Assembly (NCBI GenBank): GCA_031552995.1
Contig: JAVBMB010000072.1
Location: 1-36,525, forward strand
Direction: 5' to 3'
Length of the DNA stretch: 36,525 bases
DNA from: JAVBMB01 sp031552995
Lineage (GTDB): Bacteria > Bacillota > Clostridia > Oscillospirales > Butyricicoccaceae
Shown: piece after piece, positions 22,864 to 30,928 of the stretch
Layout: every line of letters starts with the position of its first letter
Numbering within the stretch: position 1 is the first letter of the stretch
Notes under the pieces: generated by a model
Databases searched by the model: none
What the model was told of the DNA's origin: nothing
The model's input: the letters and a program-made list of their open reading frames with translations, nothing else
Position numbers and translations under genes: made by a program

Positions 22864-23012
22864 ATAATTGTCAGTACGTATTGTATTGACGTTATTTTTA
22901 ATTCCATCCCGCGCAGTCAAAGCATTGAGCTGTCCCGCTCTTTCCGGCCGGCTTTTACCCATTCTGCTCGTGCGCGCGGACAAAGGCGTAATCATTGTGA
23001 GAGGTGATGTCT

Positions 23013-23345
23013 ATGGCGGTTTACGTTGATTTAAACGGTGGTCTCGACAGGCTTAGAGGCAACAAAGCAATATACAAAAAAATGCTCGGCTTGTTTATGT
23101 CAAACGCGGAGTTCGAGAACCTGAAAACCGCAATAGCTGCCGGCGACTGGGCAAGGGGGTCTGATGCGGCGCATGCCATCAAGGGCATGACGGGTAACCT
23201 TTCGATGCCCGAGCTGTTTGAAGTCAGTACGCTGCTGATGAACCAGATGCGTCAGGGCGCGCCGGATACGCAGTGCGTCGAGCGCTATAATATCGCGTAT
23301 GAACAGACGCGCGCCGAGGTGCAAAAACTGATTGACACGCTGTAA
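23013..23345 (+). CDS. Orphan histidine phosphotransfer (Hpt) domain protein
   Basis: A small, single-domain protein of 110 residues. The segment DAAHAIKGMTGNLSM contains the Hpt signature H-x-x-K-G, with His54 as the likely phospho-accepting residue. Hpt domains carry phosphate between hybrid kinases and response regulators. The family is usually part of a multi-step relay, but no kinase or receiver gene is in this window. The ATG at 23013 is preferred over upstream GTG/ATG codons (23004, 23007) because GAGGTG is then correctly spaced. It has its own promoter and terminator and ends in TAA. Confidence 0.85.
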   Translation: MAVYVDLNGGLDRLRGNKAIYKKMLGLFMSNAEFENLKTAIAAGDWARGSDAAHAIKGMTGNLSMPELFEVSTLLMNQMRQGAPDTQCVERYNIAYEQTRAEVQKLIDTL

Positions 23346-23380
23346 TACGGCGTTAAGCGACGTTTTTTAAATAAGCTGAA

Positions 23381-23417
23381 CCCCAGGGGATTATATAATC
23401 CCCTGGGGCGTTTTTTT
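23381..23417 (+). terminator. Intrinsic terminator after the Hpt-domain gene
   Basis: A perfect 28-base palindrome, left arm CCCCAGGGGATTAT (23381-23394), is followed by CG and seven T. A strong terminator on the plus strand; on the minus strand only a loose T-rich stretch follows, where it could weakly end cca. Confidence 0.93.
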
Positions 23418-23480
23418 GCGGCCGGTACCGGCGGGCCTGCGGCGTATTTTTCGCAAGGTTTCGGCCCGTACGGCGCATCG

Positions 23481-24830
23481 TCAGGCATCGCGGCGCGGCA
23501 GGATATCCGGATGGCGGCGCGCGCGCGCCAAAAGCGCGCCGCGCTCGTTTTGAACGCGCTCGTCGATTACATCCTCGAGCAGTGACGCCAGCACTTTGCC
23601 GACTGTGACACCCGACGCGCCGAGGGCTTTTATATCGTTGCCGTCCACCGCGAGGCTACGCAGCGAAAAGCAGGCGCCTTTTCGCTCTGTCTCGCTCATG
23701 ATGTCGAGCGCGAGGCGCAGGTCGGCTTCGCGCCCGCCGTACTGCGGGGCATGAGCGCGGTTATCGGCAATTTTAACTTCGAGCAGCATATTGAGATTTT
23801 CGACGCCGATGCGGTTCATCCAGTGTTTTACGCTTTTTTCGGTGGGCAGCATATCACTGTCGTGATGTTTTATCAGCAGACAGACTGTATCAATCGTTTT
23901 TGAGTCGAACCGAAGACGTGCGAGAGCCGCGCGCGCGATGCGCTCGCTTATGGCGGCATGGCCGTAAAAATGCCCTTGTCCGTCTTCACCCACACTGAAC
24001 GTGTGCGGCTTGCCAATGTCGTGCAGTAAAAGCGCGAGTCGGATAGTCGCATCGCACGGCGCAGCGTCGATGGCGCGGAGTGTATGCTCCCAGACATCCC
24101 ATGAGTGATGCCGGTTGCGCTGGTCGAACCCGATGCCGGGAGAAATCTCGGGCAGAAATACAGATATTATCGGCGTAAACCCGCGAATGATATCGGCGGC
24201 GAACTTACCGCGTAGGATTCCGACAAGCTCGGCGCTTATCCTCTCGGGCGATATAAGCAGCAGGTTGCCGCGTTTTTCGTACACGGCGAGCGCCGTTTCG
24301 GCATCGATACCAAACCCCAGCCTGGACGCGAAGCGCAACGCGCGAAGTATACGCAGCGCGTCCTCCTCAAGGCGGTCGTCCGGCACTCCGACTGCGCGGA
24401 TAACGCGCAGTCGGAGGTCGTTTTGGCCGCCGAACGGGTCGATGAGCGCACCATATTCATCGACTGCCATTGCATTTATCGTAAAATCCCGCCTGGCGAG
24501 GTCCTCCGTCAGCGACGCCGTGAATGTGACACTCTTCGGATGGCGGCCGTCGCCGTATTCGCCGTCGACACGGTATGTCGTGACCTCGACTGGCATATCA
24601 TCGGATAAAACGGTGAGCGTGCCATGGGCAAGGCCGGTGTCGATTATTCTGTAACCGGCTAGCGCGCGTTTTACTTCATCGGGGGTCGCCGAGGTCGTGA
24701 TGTCCCAGTCATCCGGCGTGACGCCAAGCAGCGCGTCGCGTACGCAGCCACCGACGGCATATGCCTCGAAGCCGCTTTCGCGCAACGCTTTGATTACACG
24801 CACCGGGCCTTGCGGTATGGAGATTGGCAT
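23481..24830 (-). CDS. cca: CCA tRNA nucleotidyltransferase / poly(A) polymerase family, with HD domain
   Basis: Class II nucleotidyltransferase of 449 residues that adds or repairs the 3' CCA end of tRNA. The head has VGGCVRD (26-32) and the catalytic DWD (Asp41 and Asp43), then RRDFTINAMA and EDALRILRALRFASRLGF of the neck and body. A C-terminal HD domain with HDIGKP (His270, Asp271) may give phosphohydrolase activity. The ATG at 24830 is chosen for AAGGAG upstream. CCA-adding enzymes and poly(A) polymerases are hard to separate by eye. It lies after ftsH across a palindrome-rich spacer. Confidence 0.9.
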   Translation of the reverse strand: MPISIPQGPVRVIKALRESGFEAYAVGGCVRDALLGVTPDDWDITTSATPDEVKRALAGYRIIDTGLAHGTLTVLSDDMPVEVTTYRVDGEYGDGRHPKSVTFTASLTEDLARRDFTINAMAVDEYGALIDPFGGQNDLRLRVIRAVGVPDDRLEEDALRILRALRFASRLGFGIDAETALAVYEKRGNLLLISPERISAELVGILRGKFAADIIRGFTPIISVFLPEISPGIGFDQRNRHHSWDVWEHTLRAIDAAPCDATIRLALLLHDIGKPHTFSVGEDGQGHFYGHAAISERIARAALARLRFDSKTIDTVCLLIKHHDSDMLPTEKSVKHWMNRIGVENLNMLLEVKIADNRAHAPQYGGREADLRLALDIMSETERKGACFSLRSLAVDGNDIKALGASGVTVGKVLASLLEDVIDERVQNERGALLARARRHPDILPRRDA

Positions 24831-24862
24831 AATAGGCTCTCCTTCTGACTGTGGTTGCGTAA

Positions 24863-25098
24863 AACACGCCGGGGGTATCCCCGGCGTGTTGAGGCTGTCT
24901 GAAAACCCCGCGGGGTTTTCAGACATTCAGCCGGCTTCGGCCTGCGGCCCGGATTCCACCCATTTTATACGAAAAAATGAGTGGGTTAAGGTGATTTTCC
25001 CCTGCACATGTCCGTGGAAAATCTGATTGGCAAGTGAAAAAGCAGAGCGTGCTCTACTTTTTCGACAAGCCGAAACGCCGGGGATACCCCGGCGTGTT
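24863..25098. repeat. Array of palindromes between ftsH and cca
   Basis: At least five hairpins lie within about 240 bases. Two near-identical units bound the array: AACACGCCGGGG-GTAT-CCCCGGCGTGTT (24863-24890) and ACGCCGGGG-ATA-CCCCGGCGT (25075-25095), both ending in CCCCGGCGTGTT in the same orientation. Between them are a perfect 30-base palindrome (24896-24925, arm TGTCTGAAAACCCCG), GATTTTCC/GGAAAATC (24993-25023) and a terminator-like hairpin at 25036-25063. A weaker repeat lies around 24957-24986. No gene fits here. It may be an operon-end structure or a small non-autonomous element. Confidence 0.8.
25036..25063 (-). terminator. Candidate terminator downstream of ftsH
   Basis: GAAAAAG and CTTTTTC flank an inner AGAG/CTCT hairpin. 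On the minus strand the inner stem is followed by GCTTTTTC, a short U-tract. It would separate ftsH from cca; the A-run arm makes it bidirectional. Confidence 0.6.
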
Positions 25099-25130
25099 CT
25101 GCTGCCTGCCGGCCGTATACGCCGGCGCGG

Positions 25131-27128
25131 TCAGTTACTGTCTTCTTCTTTTTGTTCGGGCTTCGCCGTGTCCTCCGGCGCGGGTTTTGCCGCGTCTTCG
25201 GCGGGTGCGCCGCCCTGCGCCGCATCGTCAAGCTGCGTACGGAAGTCACCTTTATGCTTCCCGTGCGCGATTATCTGCGGGGGATCGTCACTCTTGCGCG
25301 GCTCGAACGGAACATTTTTGAACACGGCGATGAACTCGGCGCCGTCAAGCGTCTCGTTTTCAAGCAGATAGGCCGCGACGCGGTGAAGCGTCTCCATATT
25401 GTCGCGCAGAAGCTGCTCGCAGCGGGTATACGCCTCGTCAACAATTGCCCTGACCTCCTGGTCGATAAGGGAGGCGGTTGTCTCGGAGAATACTTTAGAC
25501 GTGGTGAAATCCCTGCCGAGGAACACCTCGTCATGCTCTCCTCCGTAGGCGAGCGGGCCGAGCTTTTCGCTCATACCGTATTTCGTTACCATCTTGCGGG
25601 CGATGCCGGTAGCTCGCTCGATATCGTTCGACGCGCCGGTATATGTCTCGCCGAAAATAATCTGCTCGGACACGCGCCCCGCGAGCAGGGCGACTATTTC
25701 CTCCTCCATCTCGCGCTTGGAGGCATAGTATTTATCCTCTTTGGGAGGATTTATGATGAATCCCCCGGCCATGCCGCGCGGGACGATGGATATCTGCTGG
25801 ACCGAATCCTGCGTCTCGAGCAGTTCGGCGGTGATTGCGTGGCCGGACTCGTGATAGGCGGTGATTTTGCGCTCTTTCTCGGTGATGACGCGGCTCTTCT
25901 TCTCGTTGCCGAGAATCACCTTGAGGAAAGCGGCGTCAATCTCACGGTTGCCAATTCTTTCCTTGTTGCGACGCGCGGCGAGCAGCGCGGCCTCGTTGAG
26001 GAGGTTTTCAAGGTCCGCCCCGGTGAAGCCGACCGTGCTGCGGGCAATCTCGCCAAAATCGACATCATCCTCAAACGGCTTGCTGCGGCCGTGTACCTTC
26101 AGTATCTCTTTTCTCCCCTTCTTATCTGGCACGCCGATGAATATCTGCCTGTCGAACCTGCCGGGGCGCATGAGGGCGGGGTCGAGGATATCGACCCTGT
26201 TTGTGGCGGCGATTATTATGACGCCGGCGTTGTTGCCAAAGCCGTCCATCTCGACAAGCAGCTGGTTAAGTGTCTGCTCGCGCTCGTCGTGCCCGCCGCC
26301 AAGCCCGGCGCCTCGGCGTCTGCCGACGGCGTCGATTTCGTCGATGAACACGATGGACGGGGCGTGCTTTTTGGCATCGTTAAACAGATCGCGCACACGC
26401 GAGGCACCGACGCCGACATACAGCTCGACAAAATCCGAGCCGGAAATTGAAAAGAACGGAACACCGGCCTCACCCGCGACTGCCTTGGCGATAAGGGTTT
26501 TGCCCGTGCCCGGAGGCCCGACAAGCAGCACACCGCGAGGTATGCGGGCGCCGAGCGTCATGAACTTGCGCGGCTCTTTAAGGAACTCGACAATCTCTTC
26601 AAGGTCGGCTTTTTCCTCGTCGGCCCCGGCGACATCCGCAAATGTGACCTTGCGGTTTTCGTCACCGGCCAGCTTGGCGCGGGATTTGCCGAAGTTCATC
26701 GTGCTGCGGGCCCCGCCCTCCTGCCGGTTTATCATGTAGAACCAGAAAGCGCCCATCAGCACAATCAGTATTATATAAGGTAAAAACTGATACCACCACG
26801 ACACCTGCGGGATAATATAATCCTGCGAGGTTATGACGCCGCGCGCGCGCTGGTCTTCTATCAGCGTGCCAAGGTCGTCGCGGAATATTTCGGCGCTGGG
26901 CAGGTTGTCGTATACCTCCTCACGGTCATCCGGCCGAAGCACCATTGTTATCCTGTTGCCCTCGACGACAAACGATTTGACCTGCTCATCCTCGAAATAC
27001 TTGAGCACGTCATAGTAAGTCAGGGCTTTTTCTTTCGGCAAGCCGTTCATCAGCGCGCTGATTGTGCCGAGAAGCACAAGCAACACGATGAGATATATGC
27101 CTATCCCTCTGCCACGTTTATTGTTCAA
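25131..27128 (-). CDS. ftsH: ATP-dependent zinc metalloprotease FtsH
   Basis: Membrane-anchored AAA+ protease that degrades misfolded membrane and regulatory proteins. Of 665 residues, two membrane spans (10-27 and 114-133) flank the extracytoplasmic loop. The AAA module has Walker A GPPGTGKT (204-211) and Walker B FIDEID (261-266); the zinc site HESGH is at 426-430. The C-terminal tail is rich in Glu, Lys and Ala. The start is a TTG at 27128 with AAGGAG about 12 bases upstream; no ATG is better placed. It follows hpt, the classic tilS-hpt-ftsH order. It ends in TGA. Confidence 0.97.
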   Translation of the reverse strand: MNNKRGRGIGIYLIVLLVLLGTISALMNGLPKEKALTYYDVLKYFEDEQVKSFVVEGNRITMVLRPDDREEVYDNLPSAEIFRDDLGTLIEDQRARGVITSQDYIIPQVSWWYQFLPYIILIVLMGAFWFYMINRQEGGARSTMNFGKSRAKLAGDENRKVTFADVAGADEEKADLEEIVEFLKEPRKFMTLGARIPRGVLLVGPPGTGKTLIAKAVAGEAGVPFFSISGSDFVELYVGVGASRVRDLFNDAKKHAPSIVFIDEIDAVGRRRGAGLGGGHDEREQTLNQLLVEMDGFGNNAGVIIIAATNRVDILDPALMRPGRFDRQIFIGVPDKKGRKEILKVHGRSKPFEDDVDFGEIARSTVGFTGADLENLLNEAALLAARRNKERIGNREIDAAFLKVILGNEKKSRVITEKERKITAYHESGHAITAELLETQDSVQQISIVPRGMAGGFIINPPKEDKYYASKREMEEEIVALLAGRVSEQIIFGETYTGASNDIERATGIARKMVTKYGMSEKLGPLAYGGEHDEVFLGRDFTTSKVFSETTASLIDQEVRAIVDEAYTRCEQLLRDNMETLHRVAAYLLENETLDGAEFIAVFKNVPFEPRKSDDPPQIIAHGKHKGDFRTQLDDAAQGGAPAEDAAKPAPEDTAKPEQKEEDSN

Positions 27129-27181
27129 GCTTAAATGTCACTCCTTCAACGCTTTTAACTCCGGCGCTGCGCCGGGCTGCT

Positions 27182-27721
27182 CTATTTTTCGTACACCTGC
27201 GGCTTGAGCACGCAGACATCCGGCAGATTTCTGTATTTTTCGTCATAGTCAAGGCCGTAGCCGACTATGAACTCGTTTGGCACAACAATACCCATATAGT
27301 CCAGCCGGACATCCGCCTTATGGCGCTCCGGCTTGTCGAACAGGGCGCAGACCGAGAGAGACGCGGGCTTGCGCGCCGTGAGAAGCGTGAGCAGGTTGCT
27401 GAGCGTTATGCCGCTGTCGAGGATATCCTCGACTATTATAACATGACGGTTTTCTATATTTGTGTCCAAATCTTTAATTATGCGCACCTCGCCCAATGTA
27501 TGCGTACCGGAGCCGTAGCTTGACACCGCCATAAAGTCGAGATTGCACTCGATATCTATGCAGCGCACCAGATCGGCCATGAACACGAACGCGCCCTTTA
27601 ACACACTGACAAGAAGCGGGGTTTTGCCGGCAAAGTCTCGCGATATCTCGGCGCCCATTCGAGCAACCGCGTTTTGAATCTGATCGCGGGAGATAAGCAC
27701 TCTCTCTACATCGTCCGTCAC
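27182..27721 (-). CDS. hpt: Hypoxanthine phosphoribosyltransferase
   Basis: Purine salvage enzyme that makes IMP or GMP from hypoxanthine or guanine plus PRPP. The 179-residue length is normal. The PRPP-binding loop is VEDILDSGIT (97-106), and the C-terminal VGYGLDYDEKYRNLPDV segment is characteristic. The GTG at 27721 is chosen for GGAGG upstream; the frame is open further but inside tilS. It starts two bases after the tilS stop, so the pair is probably translationally coupled. It ends in TAG, 53 bases before ftsH. Confidence 0.96.
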   Translation of the reverse strand: MTDDVERVLISRDQIQNAVARMGAEISRDFAGKTPLLVSVLKGAFVFMADLVRCIDIECNLDFMAVSSYGSGTHTLGEVRIIKDLDTNIENRHVIIVEDILDSGITLSNLLTLLTARKPASLSVCALFDKPERHKADVRLDYMGIVVPNEFIVGYGLDYDEKYRNLPDVCVLKPQVYEK

Positions 27722-27723
27722 TG

Positions 27724-29055
27724 TTATATCCTCCTGCAGATTATGTGTACGGCGCGGCCTCTTATACCGGGCTGCATAACCCGGACGCTGTCGGCTATAA
27801 GGTCGGCAACGCAAAGCACCCCTTTATTATCGCATAAAACAGGGAGGTTGTCACGATATTTTTGGGGGATTTTACGCTCTATCATGTATTTTTTGACAGT
27901 TTTTGTATTGCCGCGCACGCGGATTGTATCTCCTCCGCTGCGCCCCCGTACCGTTATGGGGAATGTGATATCGCATTTGCCGAAAGCAAATGCGCCGGGG
28001 ACGGCTTCATCCGAGCACTCAATATTCCATGCGCCCCATGTGACGCTGCCGCCCTGCGCAAGAAGCGCCGGCGGCGGGGTTTTGAGCCCGGCTTCGCCCT
28101 TGGTGATGACAAGCAAGCCGTACACCCTGCTTGCAGTGCCGCCGGGAAGCGAGACGCCGCCCGACGGGCCGCCTGACCGACACAGCGCCAGCAGCGCTTC
28201 GATATGGCGGCTGGTTAGCTGCGTTTCGACGCCGGCCGCGTGGGCCGCCTTCATCAAGGCGCGGGCCGCGACGGGTCGCGGCGCGGACGTGACGCGCGAG
28301 CAGGAGAGCGAAAGGCCGCCTGCGGCCGGCTCGGCAGACGATAAAATATCGGAGGCAAGCGAGTCGATAAGGATATCGTTCTCGTAAGCAATACCTGCAG
28401 ATCGGGCGATGTTGCGCACAGCGGCGGGGTTGATTTTTTCAAGCTCGGGCAGGATATGCGCCCGCACGCGGTTGCGCGAGTAGCTGGCGTCGGCGTTTGT
28501 CTCGTCGACGGCGAACACGATATCCCGCTCGGCGAGGAAGCTCTCGATATCGGCGCGCGGCGTCTCAATCAGCGGACGCACTATAGCGCCGCGCACCGGA
28601 GGAATGCCGCGCAAGCCGGTCCCTCCCGCGCCGCGCGCAAGGTTGAGCAGCACGGTTTCCGCCTGGTCCGACAGGTTATGCGCCGTTGCGATGCGCTCTC
28701 CCCCCCACTCTTTGAGCGCGCGGTGAAGAAAGCCGTATCGCAGCGCGCGCGCGGCATCTTCGGCTCCGACGCGGTTCATCGCGGCAAAGGCCAGTGTGTC
28801 GCCGGAGCCGGCGAACAGCCTGATACCGTATTTTTCGCACAGCTTCGCGGCCAGACTGAGCTCGTATTCAGCGGCGTGCGGACGTATTCCGTGCGAGAAA
28901 TGAGCCGCCGCCACTGTAATTTGGAGCTTTTTCGAAAGCTCGCACAGGGCGGCGGTGAGGCATGCCGAGTCGGCGCCGGACGACAGGGCGCACAGCACCC
29001 GCGTTCCCGGCGGAAGCATGTTATATCGCTTTACGGTCTGTTCAAGTTTTAGCAT
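27724..29055 (-). CDS. tilS: tRNA(Ile)-lysidine synthase
   Basis: Modifies C34 of the AUA-reading tRNA(Ile) to lysidine, an essential reaction. The product has 443 residues from an ATG with AGGACAGGG upstream, overlapping the last 14 bases of dnaB. The N-terminal PP-loop ATPase motif reads SSGADS at residues 25-30, where the family normally has SGGxDS, so one glycine is replaced by serine. HFSHGIRPHA and ATAHNLSDQAETVLLNLARG of the family core follow. The C-terminal half contains the usual TilS substrate-binding regions. It ends in TAA. Confidence 0.92.
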   Translation of the reverse strand: MLKLEQTVKRYNMLPPGTRVLCALSSGADSACLTAALCELSKKLQITVAAAHFSHGIRPHAAEYELSLAAKLCEKYGIRLFAGSGDTLAFAAMNRVGAEDAARALRYGFLHRALKEWGGERIATAHNLSDQAETVLLNLARGAGGTGLRGIPPVRGAIVRPLIETPRADIESFLAERDIVFAVDETNADASYSRNRVRAHILPELEKINPAAVRNIARSAGIAYENDILIDSLASDILSSAEPAAGGLSLSCSRVTSAPRPVAARALMKAAHAAGVETQLTSRHIEALLALCRSGGPSGGVSLPGGTASRVYGLLVITKGEAGLKTPPPALLAQGGSVTWGAWNIECSDEAVPGAFAFGKCDITFPITVRGRSGGDTIRVRGNTKTVKKYMIERKIPQKYRDNLPVLCDNKGVLCVADLIADSVRVMQPGIRGRAVHIICRRI

Positions 29056-30373
29056 GAACCCTGTCCTGCGAGGCAAAGGACGTGAACTCTCCCATCCATT
29101 GCAAATTGATTGTGCCGACCTCGCCGTGACGGTTTTTGGCGACAATCAGCTCGGCCATATTTTTTTCATTCGGTTTGTCGTTATAATAATCATCCCTGTA
29201 GAGGAACATGACAATATCGGCATCCTGCTCGATTGAGCCGGATTCGCGCAGGTCGGACAGCATCGGTCTTTTGTTCTGGCGGCCTTCAGGCCCGCGCGAC
29301 AGCTGCGAGCAGCACAAAACAGGGACGTTTAAATCCTTGGCCATTATTTTGAGCGAGCGTGAGATGTCGGCTACCTCCTGCACGCGGTTATCTGTGTGTT
29401 TCGGCGAGTGCATAAGCTGGAGGTAGTCGATGACAATCAGGCCGAGCTGGCCGCCGAGGCGGCGGCATTTAGCCTTCATTTCGGCGACGGTTATACCGGA
29501 GTTGTCGTCGATGAGAATCGGCAGGCTGTGAAGGATCTCGTTGGCACCCGCCATACGGCGCCAATCCTCGCCGTCGAGGTTGCCCATGCGCAGCTTTTTA
29601 CTGTCGACAAGCGCCAGGCTGGACAGCAAACGCGAGGCGATTTGTTCCTTTGACATCTCGAGCTGGAAGACGGCGACTGTCTTTTGCGTGCGGCGCGCCG
29701 CCGTCAGAGCCATGTTGAGCACAATAGATGTCTTTCCCATGCCGGGACGGGAGGCCAGCAGGATGAGGTCGCTTTTGTTGAAGCCGCCTATATAGCTGTC
29801 CAGCTCGGAAAAGCCGGTCGGCACGCCGGGCAGCTGCCCGGGATGCTGCGCCAGCTCGTCGAGACGGTCATACACACTGCGTATCGCGGATTTTATCGTT
29901 GTAAAGCCTTTGACCTCCCTGCCCTGACGCAGGTCGTATATCTTCTGCTCGGCAAGGTCGGCTATCGACTGTGGGTCATCCTGCTCGTTGACGGTGAGAT
30001 CCATAATCTCACCCGAGACGCCCTGAAGCTCGCGCAGGAGGCTCTTCCCGCGGACTATTTCGGCGTACTCGAGCGCGTTTGAGGCAGTCGGCGTCGTCTC
30101 GATAAGCTGCAAAAAATAGTCCCGGTTGGCATAGTCTTTGTAGCCTATCAGCTTCATCTCGTCGAGGACTGTGACGGGGTCTATCGCCTTGCCCTCGGTG
30201 AACATGTGGTTGATAGTCTCGAAAATTATTTTGTTGTGTTCGATATAAAAGTCTGCCGGGCTGAGCCGCTCGATGACATCGCCCGCGCAGTTGCGGTCGA
30301 TGAGCACAGAGCCGATAACCGCCTGCTCGGCCTCGATGCTGTGCGGCGTGCGGCGGCTGAAAATATCGTCCAT
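29042..30373 (-). CDS. dnaB: Replicative DNA helicase DnaB
   Basis: Hexameric helicase that unwinds DNA at replication forks. It is 443 residues, with an N-terminal domain (residues 1-110), a linker and a RecA-like motor. Walker A is SRPGMGKT (208-215), Walker B is in LIVIDYLQLM, and the downstream SDLRESGSIEQDADIV is characteristic. No intein is present, although DnaB is a common intein site. GGGGGAT precedes the ATG. It follows rplI and overlaps tilS. It ends in TGA. Confidence 0.97.
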   Translation of the reverse strand: MDDIFSRRTPHSIEAEQAVIGSVLIDRNCAGDVIERLSPADFYIEHNKIIFETINHMFTEGKAIDPVTVLDEMKLIGYKDYANRDYFLQLIETTPTASNALEYAEIVRGKSLLRELQGVSGEIMDLTVNEQDDPQSIADLAEQKIYDLRQGREVKGFTTIKSAIRSVYDRLDELAQHPGQLPGVPTGFSELDSYIGGFNKSDLILLASRPGMGKTSIVLNMALTAARRTQKTVAVFQLEMSKEQIASRLLSSLALVDSKKLRMGNLDGEDWRRMAGANEILHSLPILIDDNSGITVAEMKAKCRRLGGQLGLIVIDYLQLMHSPKHTDNRVQEVADISRSLKIMAKDLNVPVLCCSQLSRGPEGRQNKRPMLSDLRESGSIEQDADIVMFLYRDDYYNDKPNEKNMAELIVAKNRHGEVGTINLQWMGEFTSFASQDRVHAKT

Positions 30374-30422
30374 ATCTATCCCCCGTGGTGTGTTTTGGCC
30401 GCGCGGCGGCCAGAGGTGAGGG

Positions 30423-30872
30423 CTATTTGTTCTCGAACACCTGAACGTAGATGATTCCGGTGATTTCGGTATACAGCTTTGCCTTGACCTCGAACGTGCC
30501 GAACGTCTTTATCGGCTCGTCAAGCACGAGCTTTGCCTTCGGTATGTCAATATTGTGCTGCTCCATCAGGGCCTCCGATATCTCTTTTGTGGTGACCGAG
30601 CCGAACAGCCGGCCGCCTGAGCCGGCTTTGGCAAATATCTTTACCGGCTTTTCGGCCAGCTCGTCACGCGCCGCAATCGCCGCGCTGCGCTCGCGCTCGA
30701 TGCGGTGAGTCTTGGCGAGGTCGGCACTCTTCTTGGCGTTTAGCGCGTCGGCCGTAGCCTCGGTAGCGAGCTTGCGCGGCAGCAGGAAGTTGCGCGCGTA
30801 ACCGTCGGATACGTTTATCATATCCCCCTTTTTGCCCTGACCTTTAACGTCCTGAATAAGGATAACTTTCAT
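30423..30872 (-). CDS. rplI: 50S ribosomal protein L9
   Basis: L9 binds 23S rRNA near the L1 stalk. The 149-residue length fits, and the start MKVILIQDVKGQGKKGD and the motif VSDGYARNFLLPRKLA are canonical. The ATG at 30872 follows GGGGGAG. The open frame extends 14 codons upstream without a signal. It sits between gdpP and dnaB, the usual Firmicutes order. It ends in TAG. Confidence 0.98.
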   Translation of the reverse strand: MKVILIQDVKGQGKKGDMINVSDGYARNFLLPRKLATEATADALNAKKSADLAKTHRIERERSAAIAARDELAEKPVKIFAKAGSGGRLFGSVTTKEISEALMEQHNIDIPKAKLVLDEPIKTFGTFEVKAKLYTEITGIIYVQVFENK

Positions 30873-30928
30873 ATATTCTCCCCCTAAAACAACGGGACTT
30901 TTGCCCGTCGGCATGATTGATTTTTTTG

